Shown here: positions 47,903 through 60,026 of the stretch, piece after piece
Layout: every line of letters starts with the position of its first letter
Numbering within the stretch: the stretch's first letter is position 1
NCBI GenBank assembly: GCA_025201765.1
Contig: MU623369.1
Coordinates: 62,001-126,000 of the forward strand
DNA from: Daldinia sp. FL1419
Lineage: Eukaryota; Ascomycota; Sordariomycetes; Xylariales; Hypoxylaceae
Direction of reading: 5' to 3'
Length of the DNA: 64,000 nucleotides
Notes under the pieces: generated by a model
The model's input: the letters and a program-made list of their open reading frames with translations, nothing else
Database searches by the model: none
What the model was told of the DNA's origin: nothing
Translations under genes and position numbers: made by a program

Positions 47903-48654
47903 ATGACGAGACCCCGAGCGCCAAGAGCGGCGGCCATTGCGGGCGCGATCGCACGAATTCTTGGCTTAGGTGCTTCTGTGGTATTGCTAGCCAACATTAT
48001 CTACGAAAGTGTCAACTGGGGAAAGACGTTGGGACTTTCGGTATCTGTGGTAAGGCATCAGATGTCACTTACATAGGATATAGACGTCGACGCTGAATCT
48101 TAACCCTAGGCCGCAATTGCGCTCTTAGTTGATGGCTCCGAGCTGTAAGAGTCCTCAAAAATTTCCCATCTCTACTTCTGATTTATATCGGATTTTCAAG
48201 ATATATCCGACATCCATATTGTATTCTAGAGCAGTCATTACATACTAACTTTCTGTTATAGGACGGGGTTGCTTGATTCCACCCGCACCATACCCCGGGT
48301 CTCCCCATCTTGCTTAATCTGTGAAGATCTGTTGGTTCTTTGCTTAGCAATTCCTTCCGTCTTTTTGATCATCTTAAGCAATGTCCATGAGACTGCCGCC
48401 GACCTGCCTTACCCCTGGGAAGGAACCGATGCCCTATCTCTCACAGTCACAATTGCCATATGGTAAGTTTTAACTAAACATTCGAAGTATCTCGTCATCG
48501 CATTGCTAACGTAAATAGCGCTCTAAGAGTTATACTACTGATATGGAGCTGCGTAGATTGCTGTTATATGCTGAAACACCCAAGGCGACCGGAAAGTATA
48601 CTCACATCCGTACATTCAATAGGAGAGCTACGGGATGTCGTTCCAAGTAGATAG
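47903..48654 (+). CDS. Small four-helix membrane protein, four exons
   Basis: Exons 47903-48049, 48110-48144, 48262-48462 and 48519-48654; introns 60, 117 and 56 nt, all GT/AG and phase-consistent, giving 172 residues. No single open frame shows it. Four hydrophobic segments are evident: the first in IAGAIARILGLGASVVLLA, the second in TLGLSVSVAAIALLV, the third in LICEDLLVLCLAIPSVF and the fourth in SLTVTIAIWCALRVILLIWS. The layout of four helices with a short, basic C-terminal tail resembles MARVEL-type fungal proteins, but no diagnostic motif is seen. Role unknown; probably plasma membrane or endomembrane. Confidence 0.65.
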
Positions 48655-49096
48655 TATATTATTATTCTCCTTTCCTGCAGCAGCAGGCTCTCCCTCCAAG
48701 TTATCCCCCCTATTATACGGTTATAGTATATACCTATATGTGATTATATGGGCATCTCGGCATCAGTACTCTTAATACATTATCGCCGCAAGTCCAAATG
48801 CTATCACTCGGCCTTGGCACAGTCTTGGGCGTAGCCTCCTTTCATCGGACACTTTAGCTGACCGGGATGGGGCTTACAGGCGGTACCTATGCAGCACGTA
48901 GTACTGCGACTACAGCCAGGGAGATCTACCTTGGTAGCGGTATCGTCTGTAGGAAAGGTATATGCCATACCTCGGCAGTCTCCGAAGATATTCTCCGGGC
49001 CCGGTGGGTGATCGGGGTCATCCCTGTATGGGTTTACGCATGTTTTGGCATTGAATTGAAGGTCTTTCTATAGCCGCAAGTCAGCTCAATCGCAAA
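48655..49096. other. Convergent 3' spacer
   Basis: Between the four-helix protein and the small secreted protein. No gene or repeat recognised. Confidence 0.4.
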
Positions 49097-49825
49097 CTAG
49101 TACCGCCGTCTCAAAGAATGACAAACCGGGCAGACTTCGTGCAAGTTAAGATTACAGCCAAACTGTACTTTCCCATCGCACTCACAGACTATCGGGACGG
49201 TGAAAGCGTCACTATGCTGCGGTTAGGAGAGAGGTAATATCAAAAGTCTTCAGGCAATGTATCTCTTACACATAGCTAACATCCATAGCCATCATCGCGT
49301 GGCCGGAATTGATAAAGAACGACCCTTCTAATAATGTACTTCGGCCCACGAGGCCGAAGTCTTTTTCGAATGTGGCTAGTCTTCCAAACCACTATAACCC
49401 TAGATTAACATATAGTCGCAAATAACAGGATTTTATGATTTAATATAAATTCATGTAAACAGAAGTCTCGATGTAGATAGAAATACTGAAATGAAAGGGA
49501 CAGCTATATGGATCTAACTCACACCAGTAGGGACCGCAAACGTGATAGTATCTCCCGGAGCAATGGTATTGGCCTGGTTGTCTATTCTCGTTGCTGTCGG
49601 ACTGCCAGCACCTGCTTCATGTAATGTAGAAATAGCCGCCGTGTGAGAATTAATCACGGTAAATACAAAATCCCCTGGCTGGCCAACAGAAGCAGAGGCC
49701 TCTAGAGATGGCGTGGTTGCGGGCAAGGGGATGGTTGTGATGGCTCCCCAGACTAGTTGGCAGACCTCAAGCAGTGCTATGATAATCTGTGCCTTAACGG
49801 CCGAGATAGAGGTAGCAAAGCGCAT
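49097..49825 (-). CDS. Small secreted Cys-rich protein, three exons
   Basis: Exons 49523-49825, 49270-49391 and 49097-49211; introns 49392-49522 and 49212-49269 have GT/AG ends and restore phase, giving 179 residues. The N-terminal hydrophobic segment (AQIIIALLEVCQLVWGAI) fits a signal peptide or anchor. Exon 1 contains VFTVINSHTAAISTLHEAG, GDTITFAVPTG, joined to exon 2 WFGRLATFEKDFG, then LLEGSFFINSG, and exon 3 DAFTVPIVCECDGK with FGCNLNLHEVCPVC. The join AVPTG-W and SYV-DAFTVP restore a pattern I recall from fungal secreted thaumatin-like hypothetical proteins, but a family name is uncertain. Alternatively it could be slightly decayed, since it is shorter than those relatives. Confidence 0.6.
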
Positions 49826-50782
49826 CTTTATCTGCTTTAGAGAGAAGCAAGTAATTCTAAAGGTTTGCCATATGGATATTGATATTAGGAAGGGAACAAA
49901 GCAGAAGCTTTAGAGACCCCAAATGATGGTATATATGTAGTTCGGTTTCGAAAGTATATCTACAAGGGTGCATTCACTGTTGTAGTCGGTTCGAAGACAT
50001 TTTTACGAGATTAATTGGCCAACATTTGTTGTGGTAATTTACGGTAACCGGATCGGATTCATAGAGGGAAACTCGATTGCCAGAATTGGTGACTTGAAGA
50101 TAATTAGGCTTGTGTAAGAGTTCCGTCGTGAGACGACGGTGCTGTTCCCGTAACAGACTATAGTTCACGCCAAAGTATAAGAGGGAGGAATTGGCACCAC
50201 GTTGATACGCAGTACGAATGCCGGCATTTGTGATGCATCAGCGCTTCGTGTCACCCGCAACACCGGGTCGCGGAGCTTACGAGATTGTTTTGGCCCGTCA
50301 CATGGTCGTTTTTGATGATATACGTTTGTTACCGGATGGGGTTGAAGGCACAAATGCATATCTCATTGAGACAACAAGCCTTAGTTCACTTAAGCTCGTC
50401 CGGGCGCTGACTTGAATATAATATAATCTAATATACCTAACGTACCCAAGTGGGTAGCTACCGGGAAAGATATCAAGTGAGTATAGGGACGAAGCTGCCT
50501 ACGCGTACAATATCGTAACACGTTCAGTACGATCTGTGTTATGATCCTATGGTCCCGCTCAGGCAGACAACATCTACAATCACCAGTGTAGCTTTGCGTT
50601 ATGTCAACACACACTCATGGCTACCTTCACTCATCGCCGATTAGTGTCTATTCAATGGAGAATGCGTAAATTTGATTCGGTATTCAGTCGTACCGGTGTC
50701 CTCCACCTCTCGAGTCGTTCATCATTAAATAAGTATTAGAGCGATTAAATGGGCAGGGGTTCTATCTACGGCTGAGCTGTGA
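49826..50782. other. Spacer, no gene seen
   Basis: Upstream of the small secreted protein and downstream of the aminopeptidase, both on the minus strand. No supported gene, RNA or repeat. Confidence 0.45.
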
Positions 50783-52443
50783 TTATCGGACAAGACGGTG
50801 CCCATGGTATTTAGCTTGGTGCTCATTAGCCTCTAGTGCGGTAGTATTTGAGCGCTCAGGGAAATCCTTGAAGGAGGCCGCAAAGGTAGCAACGGAATGA
50901 GCGACGAGCTGTGGAAAAAAGAAAAGAAAAAGGTTAGCAACAGGGCACTAAGATATAGTAACTTTGGAGAAGGGAACTTTACCTGAGTGTTAGCTAGCCA
51001 GGCAGTTGAATTGACGTTGCCAATGTCGTCGCACAACTGATGGTAGCAAGGATCATACCACTCGCCTGCTTTACCGCCAAACATGGCCTCCTCCTCTTTA
51101 GTCTTAATGCCTTCGGCGCCAGTGGCAATACCTCCACCAGGGATACCGTGGCGGATAAAAGCATCGTAGTCGCTCCGTCCGTCGAAGGGAATAAAAGTAT
51201 AATTGAGTCCGTGCGTCTCGTACCATTCCACGTATAAATTTCTCAATTGCTCTGAACCTTCAGGGTTCGCAGCATTTGTCGCGTTGTAAACCTGATACGC
51301 GAAATTCGGGCTACCCATCATATCATAGTCCATGAAAAGACGGATCTTTAAGTTTTCTTCCTTTGGTAGAACTTCGACGTAGTAGTCCGAGCCAAGCAGA
51401 CCTTCCTCTTCCCCAGCCCACCAAGCGAAGCGTACGCAGTTATTGACGGTGAATTTGGTTAATTGTGTAGCAACTTCGAGGAGAGTAAGGCTACCAGAGC
51501 CGTCATCATTAATTCCCGGACCCTCAGAGACGCTATCACTGTGACCTCCGAGCATGACGCAGTTGTCTGGGTCCCCTTCGATAGTCTGGGCAATGATATT
51601 AGTGGTTTCGATTTGCTTGACTTCCGAGTCAATGTATGCGATGGAATCGACAGCCTCGCCCTTCTTTAGCTTCTCGAGTACAGGAGCGGCATCCTCGCCT
51701 GATAAGCCAAATGTAGCAACGTGGTCGGGAGTAGGGCTCTCCAGCGTACCGGAGAGCGGCCCGGAAGCGTAGTTGTACACAATCGCCGCCGCCGCGCCCG
51801 CCTTGCCAGCGAGCTCAGACTTGGCACCAAAGGAACATTTACCACGAAGGATAAAAGCAATATTGTTAGATACATCAGACGGATAATCAGATGCATCACA
51901 TCCTTCATTCGCTACGATAACCAGATTACCGTGAACAGGCTGTTTGTTAGTCGTCGGAGGGGTGAGTGACATCGGGAAAGCCGACTTGGGGACTTCGTGG
52001 CCGATGACTAAACGAGACTCGTAGACATTTCCCATGACAGCCGGAAATGCTTGCTTCGAAAGTGTGTAATAATCACCAAGTTTCTCTACGGCGGAATAGA
52101 TATATTCCAAAGTAGCGGTATGACCTATATAAAGGGTTAGACGCGTTATTCGCTTCTCTGTGAATTTGCTTCGATGCATACCCTCGCTTCCGATGACCCG
52201 AGTTGGATGTCCATATTCTGGTTCTGATAGCTCTGCAAGACCGTAAAGATCCTTGGCGCGATCAACGAGGTTCTCGATCTTGATGCTGGCTTGGAGATCT
52301 TCGGTATTGACCAGCGGTTTGGTAAGCGCGTTTCCTGCCTTTAGTGATTCATGCGATACTAAAGGGATTTGAAGTTCAGAAGCAGTAGAAGTGCCCAGCA
52401 CTGCAAACAAAAGCGTACGAGGCCATCGACGTGTTAGTGCCAT
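50783..52443 (-). CDS. LAP2: Secreted M28 aminopeptidase (leucine aminopeptidase 2 type)
   Basis: Zinc exopeptidase secreted to digest proteins outside the cell. Exons 52182-52443, 50983-52124 and 50783-50908 give 509 residues. The first intron, 52125-52181, is 57 nt with no stop, so it reads through silently; its removal restores GSEG-HTATLEYI. The second intron, 50909-50982, joins LANTQ-LVAHSVAT. The signal peptide is RRWPRTLLFAVLGTSTAS. A PA insert (GNLVIVANEGCDASDYPSD, GKCSFGAKSELAGKAGAAAA) is followed by the M28 domain with zinc ligands in GGHSDSVSEGPGINDDGSG, AWWAGEEEGLLGS, FMDYDM and, near the end, YHQLCDDIGN. Start at the ATG at 52443. Length and motif order match fungal Lap2. Confidence 0.88.
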
Positions 52444-53536
52444 CGTGTTCACGTGTTTTAGCCTATTTCGATTCAGTGAATGGTAAAGAGAAAGGAATAG
52501 AGCGAAGATAGGACGCTTTGTTTTGTTTCGTCACTGGGGAGACAGCGCTATACTTATTCAAGTTAGAGAGCGTAGTCAGCGAATATGCCGTGGGGAATTA
52601 TTGTGGCGCCTTTGTGGTGTACCTTGTACCTTTTAAATATCTCGTGGGGGTGTTATAATGCTTCTATTGAAAGTATCTATTTATAAAAAGAGGGTAGTAC
52701 TCAATTGTTAGCATTATCGACCTCAAACACTTGACTCACTTTATTATGGATCAAATCAATCAGTCGAAAAAGCCCAATAACAAGGTCTAACAGATGAGAT
52801 CGATAAATCCGATAGCTAATGGTAACCGTATATGAATTCAACCTCTCATGTCATCTAGGTATGAGTGCGTAGCAGTAGATGTGAGGTACGAATGGATAAC
52901 ATATTACGATATGAAGAGGTAAATAGGTAGGTACCTAAAAAAGACATGACTTATTTAGATCAAGTATAAGGTAGGAAGAAGGTAGTATGCGGGCGTCGAT
53001 AGTATTTATGTTCCAACTATAGTTAAATCACTAGTTAACCAAAAGAAACTTAATAGGGGCCATGCCAATTCTGAGACAAACAAGAACACCACAGACAGGA
53101 TCCGAGGGACATACTGTTTGAGATTCGGTCGTAAAATAAACGAATAGATGGAAGTTGGAGATAGGATGGTCAAGCTATAGTTTGAGAAAATACCTGCCCA
53201 ATACTTTATTCGTACCGATGCGAACTATGTATGGGGTCGAGGGAGGCGATAGGCGGTTTCTAACACAACACGGTCGTTTTATTTATTATTATTATACTCT
53301 TCTAGTCATGGCGTCTTTTCCCAGGTTACTCGACTAAAACGAGACAGCTCAACTGGACGAAGAGGTAAGCCTTCACATATTAAACACCTATTGCCTACCT
53401 GATAATAAAACTGACGCTATCAAAAATTCGACTAAGCTAAACCGAGGGTATCTCTATGAAGCCAGACTGTTCGTTATTCTTGCAAGGCTCCATCCCGATT
53501 AGGAGACGAAATTACACAGATCGCCTGCATTGGGCA
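52444..53536. other. Spacer, no gene seen
   Basis: Promoter side of the aminopeptidase and 3' flank of the Zn2Cys6 gene. AT-rich, with a TAGGTAGGTACC word near 52925-52936. No gene supported. Confidence 0.45.
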
Positions 53537-55152
53537 TTATGATGCAGGGATGAATTCGTTGCGGACGACGATCGCATCCCGTTCGTCTCGCATTACGAAG
53601 CCTACTGTCCATCCGCACTTTTCGATTCCATTCAAATCGATATATATAGAAGATTTCGGTTCCATGTTGGTATATCGTACCCTCTTCTCATCCGGCGGTA
53701 GACCAGGATATAGGATTGGGGTGGCAGGCTGACCGTCTTTGTTCAGTATGACACCATGCTCAAGCTCTATGACCCGACGTGCCAATGCATACATTTGATC
53801 CATCTCCCACAAATTCTCTCGCGGCACCCCGAGTATTCTCATCAAACGTAACGCTTCTAGTCGTATGGCTAAAACTCTACATTTTGTCGCCATAAGGTGA
53901 AGCCACACCATAAAGCCTGTCTCAAAGATAAACTGGGGCTCGCGTTCTACAACTGGCTTTCGGGATCCGTCTGGAAGTGTGACGTCGAGAAGCAAACATA
54001 AATCGAGCGCTCGTTTAAAATTGCTCAAGTACTGATCGTAACACATCTCATTGGCCTCGAAGGCTATGGCTAATGCTATTCGACTAAGTTCGTAACGTAC
54101 TAGTAGAATCGCTCGAGACATTGCCTCAATGAAATCCGCACCTAAGTTATATAGTTCTGTTGTGGGTGTAGTTGGCAACATCGATCTAGAGTCCAGACCC
54201 TTGAACAAGACCTGCCATTCGTTTAGGAGGTTTACAACTAGTTTCTGTTCTGTTAGTAGTTCCGACGATACTGCCTCATGCTGCAGTTTTCCGAAACGGT
54301 ACGAGTCCCCCAACCGAGCGACGCGTAGTGTTCGGCTTAGTAGAGAATCCATTGCTGACGCCGCATCGGCGAAGCTGTCGAAGGATGTCGGAAGAGGGTT
54401 ATCGACAGAGACAAGGTCAGGAAAGTCGATAGATCCCCCGCCGAAGAAGAAAGGAAAAGAACTCAATCGCCGAAACACGGGTAAGAGGTGCTCTCTTGCC
54501 CATGAATAGTTAGTGTGATCGAGTAGAGCGATGCCATGTTTGCAATGCTGGATGGCTGCCTCTTTGTCGGATTGCAAAAATTCGATACATATAAAAAGAA
54601 TGCAAACCAATAGGACCAGAGGTTGGTTATCTGTTGTCTTGAGTTCGCGAATAGCAGCGTTGTAGTGCTGTAACGCAAGGCTGTTATCTCTAAGTTGAAC
54701 CCCTGAATGAGCCTTTTCGCCCTCGGTTTGGAACTGCTCATATAACGAACTTATGGCTATGACGGAATGTCTGACAGCGGGTTCAAAATTGCTGAATTGC
54801 ATAACTAAATGGGTCCAGAAGTACGGGTCGGTTGTCCCAGATAAGAACCGGGCCGTCTTCTCGCAGAAGAACTGCAGGGCTCTTCCTTCGCTGGCGCTGC
54901 TCATATTCTGGAAGAGCTGACGCGGGCGGTGCCAGAGGAGCCCCGAGCTCGGTTTAGTGAGATAGCCGCTACACGCGCGGCCGGTAGTAATACAACGGTA
55001 ACAGTGCGGTTTGCCTTCGTCACACTTTACTTTGCGTCCTCTAGTAATTAGACGTTAATTAGGGTTGTTAATGGGTTGGTGATTACTCGAACAGAAACCT
55101 ACTTGCAGGTCAGACAGCCAGTCCTAACTTTACGACTCCCTTTCCGAGGCAT
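53537..55152 (-). CDS. Zn2Cys6 transcription factor
   Basis: Nuclear DNA-binding regulator. Exon 1 55103-55152 and exon 2 53537-55040; the 62-nt intron splits the zinc cluster and joins CLTCK-GRKVKC in phase, for 517 residues. The binuclear cluster is C-x2-C-x6-C-x5-C-x2-C-x6-C: CLTC, KC, HCYRC, AC, near residues 13-40. There is no leucine-zipper-like stretch directly after it. The C-terminal part is the helical fungal regulator region (ALQFFCEKTARFLSG, AVRHSVIAISSLYEQF, RVIELEHGVILNKDG). The start is the ATG at 55152 (MPRKGSRKVRTG), as is usual for this class; the frame is open further upstream. No metabolic gene cluster lies next to it, so its target genes are unknown. Confidence 0.85.
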
Positions 55153-57325
55153 TTCTATAGACAAGCCGAGAAAGGCGCACCGGATACTTGGTTGGAGTTC
55201 TAGTCCGAATGATCCACCGAATGCGAGTTGCTCTTCTTCGTATGGCACCAGTACCGTGGACGCCAACCTGATGGGAGTTTGTGAATGATATCTCGAAACG
55301 TGGAGTATCCCTGCTAAATGGGCCACGCTAGATATACTCTAGTGGGCCGACAAGGGAGTCGAGCAAGCTAATGAGAGACGAGTTCAACTGTATGCTTTAG
55401 GAGGACTTTTGGGCAGTCTTTAGGGCGCTCGTCCTCATCCTGAACTCTTGGCTACTGGAATATCTTGACCTAACTTTCTAAAAGAAAATTGCTTCATCCG
55501 ATCATGGCACCTAGAGTATTATAGTCTGCCTCATTTAATCACGATTGGATGCGGAATAGCTAAACCGGCTTATACCCTGCAAACCCCTTTTGACCACAAC
55601 TTTCTAATATCCTTGTCAATCCCACCACCATCTCCGCCGCCCCCCAGCTTAACGTAGCGCCTAAATCTAAATTCGAGCAGGTAGACTATTTTTAAACGGA
55701 TCACTAACATCGAATAAGTTAGAACAAGGATAGGATTTATGCTAGACTCCAACTGCATTGGGGACCGATACGCGTACCTTGCATACGAAATCTGGATCCG
55801 TGCACACCGCCGGAATAGTAACCGAACTATGAAATGAATTCGGTATTAATAAGGCTGAAAACAGATGCTAATGTATTTTAGTTGCGTAGGGCTATAACAC
55901 GTGGACTCCACGTTTAAGTAGTAGACGCGCACAAATATCATATGCATGATGATATAGGTATCTTTCTTGAAACAGCGCTGATTGATCGATTATTGGGGCC
56001 CGATGATGCCGTCATTCTAGTTCCAAGGGTTTGGTTATATACCTATATATCAAGCCTAGAAAAGTGTTCGCAGTTCTGAAGAGAGTACTGAGAATGCAAT
56101 ATATTATTCTAAAGCAGGTACGGATTGGGAACATAACGCAGTATAATGTTCTATATATTGAGTCGTACTCGTTGTATTGCTTCGCCTGTCTTCGATTTGG
56201 CCATATCTGCTGGCGTTTTACACTTAGTAGTATAGAACAAAGTTATAGTTATTGTGGCATGGCGCATAAAGATGTATGTCTAATACTGTGTCTGCATTCC
56301 CTTTGTTGGAAATTTCCTGGCTCGTTAGTCAGAGCCGGGCCCGTCGTCATGTGGCAGGACCAACACCTAGATCACCTATATATTTGCTTACACCCAAATC
56401 TGATCATGCTTACAATTTCTCAAATATAGAGCTACTTGGGTGCCATCCGCCTTTGAAGTTAAATATTGACACGTATGAACTTTTATTTATCATTAGGTAT
56501 CCGGGGAAATACTAGTGGCTCATATGTTCAGGATTTGCCTGCAGGACGGATTTTTAGACAACTAATCTATGAGACAACTCGCAGTACGTGGCCAACACTC
56601 CGGCGGGTGATCCTGATCATATTCATATAAGAAGGTACCTACTTAAGGCCTATCTAGGTAGGTATTTTGTAAATGTAGTCATCAGAATATAAGAGGTCTC
56701 GTGCTATATTCTAACGAAGCTTACTATGCTTTTGTCATTTTGGGCGGCAACCGTACCCATGAAGTTAGACAATTCCATCATTCTAAAAGAACTAAAAGAT
56801 TGAATTTGACTGAAAAGACAGTTTTTCACTTAGTATCCAAACACGAATATTAAACCATGGCTACGAGAGCACAAATATTTTACGTTTGTGAATGTCTACG
56901 AAACTGAAATCTTTGCGGGCGAGAATAGTACTCGAGGGGGAAAAAAAAAACACTTCATGTCCAATCGTGCTCGACCAAAGAGGATTAGATCTAGGGGGAG
57001 AATTAGGTCTTCCGTAATATTAGTGTGCAGTTCGCGGTTTCACGATAGGCCTTCTGAAGAGGAAAACTTTCATTCTAACAATCAGCTTCAAGTTACCTGC
57101 TCTGCGTGCAGAAAGAAGTGGTTAGAAATCATACAGACAATCGAGCAACTGGACAAAGGTAAAGAGATCACCTAAGAAAAAGTCTAGTGGAAAGTCCACA
57201 ATAGTAAGGTTACGCGTTATTCTTGCGAAGAACGAAGGGAATGTTCACATTCTACTTCTTCCTAACATACAAGATACTCCCCAGGAGGTCCACAATTCCA
57301 CAGTGCGCTATCTGAAGGAAGCAAC
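55153..57325. other. 2.2-kb spacer with a possible retroelement relic
   Basis: No intact gene. A 132-residue open frame at 56031-56429 contains YCFACLRFGHICWRF and YCGMAHKDVC, which resemble two damaged CCHC zinc knuckles as in Tad-type LINE gag proteins. The frame at 56888-57175 shows no family. TACCTA words lie near 56635-56660. Confidence 0.35.
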
Positions 57326-58504
57326 ATGGCTCAAAGTTGGGATTTATATCCTTATCCTGGTGGTGATGGAGCCCTAGATACTGAGTCCAGGGGTCGAAAG
57401 CATAAACTCGATACGGTGGACGATAACTCCCCTAAAAGGATTAAGAGAGAGGATGAAACAGAGAAGGAAATGCTAGGGACGGCCACTCTATCTCTACCTC
57501 TCGAAATTCTCACTATGATTCTATCTGAAGCGCTAGTTTCAACACCCGAGTGCGCCCTGAATCTATTAGTTCCAGAATGGAACACCTGCAGGCAGTATGA
57601 CCCGGTATTTGACAACCCATTATATATAACAGGTGTTGTCACGTATACACGGGGCATTGCGGGAGGAGCTGGTAGTCTTTTAGCGAGCCATGGACATGAA
57701 CATGCGGATCACCTTGTACTTCTAGTGAAGTCTTTCCACAGTCATCTCTTGACGCTCAATAAGTGGTGTCATGATGAGGCTATCAGGGCATATTTCCTCG
57801 AAGGCGCCCAAATTTTTGAACTCACTGACGATACTACCCTTGAAAATATTGACGATGAATCCTTTCTTGAAAATTGGAGATATTATTTCCCCATTCGAGG
57901 ACGACGTTCGCGGGAGATTCTCCCTTACGATGACGAACAACCTGGGGCGGAAAAGAAAACATTGCCAAGTGGTTCCCCTTACGTGTACCAACTCCTGCGT
58001 CATATTATCATGCGCTCCCCACTAACCCTGATGAATGTTAATGCGAATAGTATGGCCGGATACGGGGCTGATATATACAACGCCAACCTTGAAGCACTCG
58101 ATAGAAGTATTGACCTTGATCGTAGTTCGCCTATATGGTTATCTTGGTCGAAGATGCCGATGCTAGAGAGTGTCCTTCTCGATCTTCGTATTTACAGTCA
58201 AGATGTTAATACCGAGCGTGGGTTCCTCAGCAAAGATGAGGTTATAAGTCGGGCGCGTGAAATGGGCCGGTGGTTACGATTGAAGTTGTTGGTGATTGCT
58301 GGTCTACAGAGCTATAGCTTCATTGCAAATTACGATTCTTACAAAGCAGAATCCATTGAAGAAGTAGACGAGATGGATGGGGAGCCGAATTGGATCAAGA
58401 TCTTTTCGCCGGCTGTACGCCCTGGAGGTACACTGATTCTGGTTGATCGTTTGACGGACAATGTGATGGATGCGTACCTTCATTTCCCCGAGCGACAGTG
58501 GTAA
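57326..58504 (+). CDS. F-box-like hypothetical protein
   Basis: Intronless, 392 residues. A charged N-terminus with a basic KRIKRE patch (possible nuclear signal) precedes TLSLPLEILTMILSEAL, which fits the start of an F-box but lacks a clear second half. The body is the kind seen in many fungal F-box-like proteins: VPEWNTC near residue 85, LLTLNKWCHDEA and SWSKMPMLESVLLDLRIYSQ. It ends FSPAVRPGGTLILVDRLTD. No signal peptide or membrane segment. The start ATG is at 57326. It may act as an SCF adaptor, but this is inferred from one short segment. Confidence 0.6.
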   Translation: MAQSWDLYPYPGGDGALDTESRGRKHKLDTVDDNSPKRIKREDETEKEMLGTATLSLPLEILTMILSEALVSTPECALNLLVPEWNTCRQYDPVFDNPLYITGVVTYTRGIAGGAGSLLASHGHEHADHLVLLVKSFHSHLLTLNKWCHDEAIRAYFLEGAQIFELTDDTTLENIDDESFLENWRYYFPIRGRRSREILPYDDEQPGAEKKTLPSGSPYVYQLLRHIIMRSPLTLMNVNANSMAGYGADIYNANLEALDRSIDLDRSSPIWLSWSKMPMLESVLLDLRIYSQDVNTERGFLSKDEVISRAREMGRWLRLKLLVIAGLQSYSFIANYDSYKAESIEEVDEMDGEPNWIKIFSPAVRPGGTLILVDRLTDNVMDAYLHFPERQW

Positions 58505-60026
58505 AGGACGAGGGTGATAATATGGAGCTAGGCACCTAGATACGCGGATAGAAGTCATCCTCTACTTGGGTCATCACTAGTGCTAAACATTCTATTAGGG
58601 CTCGACTCAGGCAGGCGTCTTGATTGATCATATCGTCGAGTAAGTGGATAGCCATAACATCTAAAACGGTGGGAGAGAATGACAGAATCAATTAATTAGA
58701 TGGGAAGAAAAAAAAAGAAAAAAAGGAGAAAAAGATACCAATAAAAGAGGCCACGAAATTATTTGAGGCTACGAGTTAGAATAATAAATCCTCAAGCTGG
58801 CTAATAAGATCCCTTTTTTCTTATCAGCTTTAGCTATGGGAATAGGCATCCGACCCCTTGTGAGCGAGTACCTTAAGAGCGCGAGGCTCCGCGAAGCCAG
58901 TTTCCCTTATGTGATCGCGGGCATCGGTCTCGTTTGGATGGTGTTGGAGCGGGATTGGTATCTGTCGCACCAATAAAACTGGCAAACCGGAATAAATGCC
59001 CAAACATTTGGGCAGGTGTTAGCGCCCGCGAAAAAAAGGTAGAATGCCCAACTTAAAAAACAATGCATTACATGTAACGAAGGTCCGGGCCAAAAGTCTT
59101 GCACACGGTCAAAGCTCGGCCTTTTCCACTGAATCCGAGTGGCTTGACATTAAATTTATAGCAATAACTAGTTATCAGCCACTATAACTTATGTAATACT
59201 GTATAAGGCCTTTTAATTCGCACGTGCCTTGCCAAGCTCATATGTGTAAGACTTTTGGCCTGGACCTTGATCGGATATAGGAATGAAAGGAAGTCAGCTC
59301 TACGATTTGGAATGCCGTCTTTTTTTTTTTTTTTTTTTTTTTTTTTCCAAAAATGTGAGCTGCTTATTTGGTTGCCAATTTGGAGCCGTTTGGGAGTGGC
59401 TCGCGAGATACATGTAGGCCAGTTGGCTTCAGCCTACAGCTCATGGTTGTACTGCGTCGTCTCACGTGGCTTCACGAAGTGTTTGGTGCGGTGGCACCAG
59501 ATAGGAAGCGATAGAAGCGGTGGAAGTGGCAGAATTAACGAGTGGTAAAATGTGTTTGCCACCCAATTACATATGTGCCTGATACCCAAAATGCATCTTC
59601 GAATCACGTACCTGCCTAAGGTGCGACGCCTGATAAGGTATTAAATCTTTTGAAAGTGCGCGCTAAAAGCTGCATCGAGGCATGGATGCATGGGTACATG
59701 GGCGCGACAACTCTTTCTTTGACATGAAGCTTCCTAGGACTCGTAGATTTACCTCGATGCCGCCTGCCCCGCAGATACATGTAGGTAACCTAAATGACTC
59801 TTATAGGAGATGTACCTTACATGCGTCCTAGCCTTAAGTAGGTACCTAAAGTGGTGGCGTTATGCAAGTTTATAACTTCCACCGTCAGAACCTTCCTCGT
59901 CTATAATCAATCATTCAAAGTCGAAAAAAAAAGGATATAAATAAATTATGACTACTTTCATTTAATAATATTTCCCACTCTTCATTTCATTGGTTATGAT
60001 AATTCTAACCACTCTAATCCTGCCAC
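58505..60026. other. 1.5-kb spacer with a T27 homopolymer
   Basis: No supported gene. A run of 27 T occupies 59320-59346, and a TACCTAAAG/CCTAGG-type patch lies near 59765-59850. The region before the RBR gene contains an A-rich stretch near 59925-59945. Confidence 0.5.

Noticed and set aside
47715..47906. 63-residue hydrophobic frame before the four-helix gene
   Set aside because: It overlaps the start of the better-supported spliced gene in another frame and has no independent evidence.
56888..57175. Basic 95-residue frame with CSACRKKW
   Set aside because: No second metal-binding half, no family, and it begins in an A-rich run; chance frame more likely.
59320..59346. T27 run as the poly(A) tail of a retrotransposed copy on the minus strand
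   Set aside because: No recognisable gene or element sequence lies next to it and no target duplication was found.
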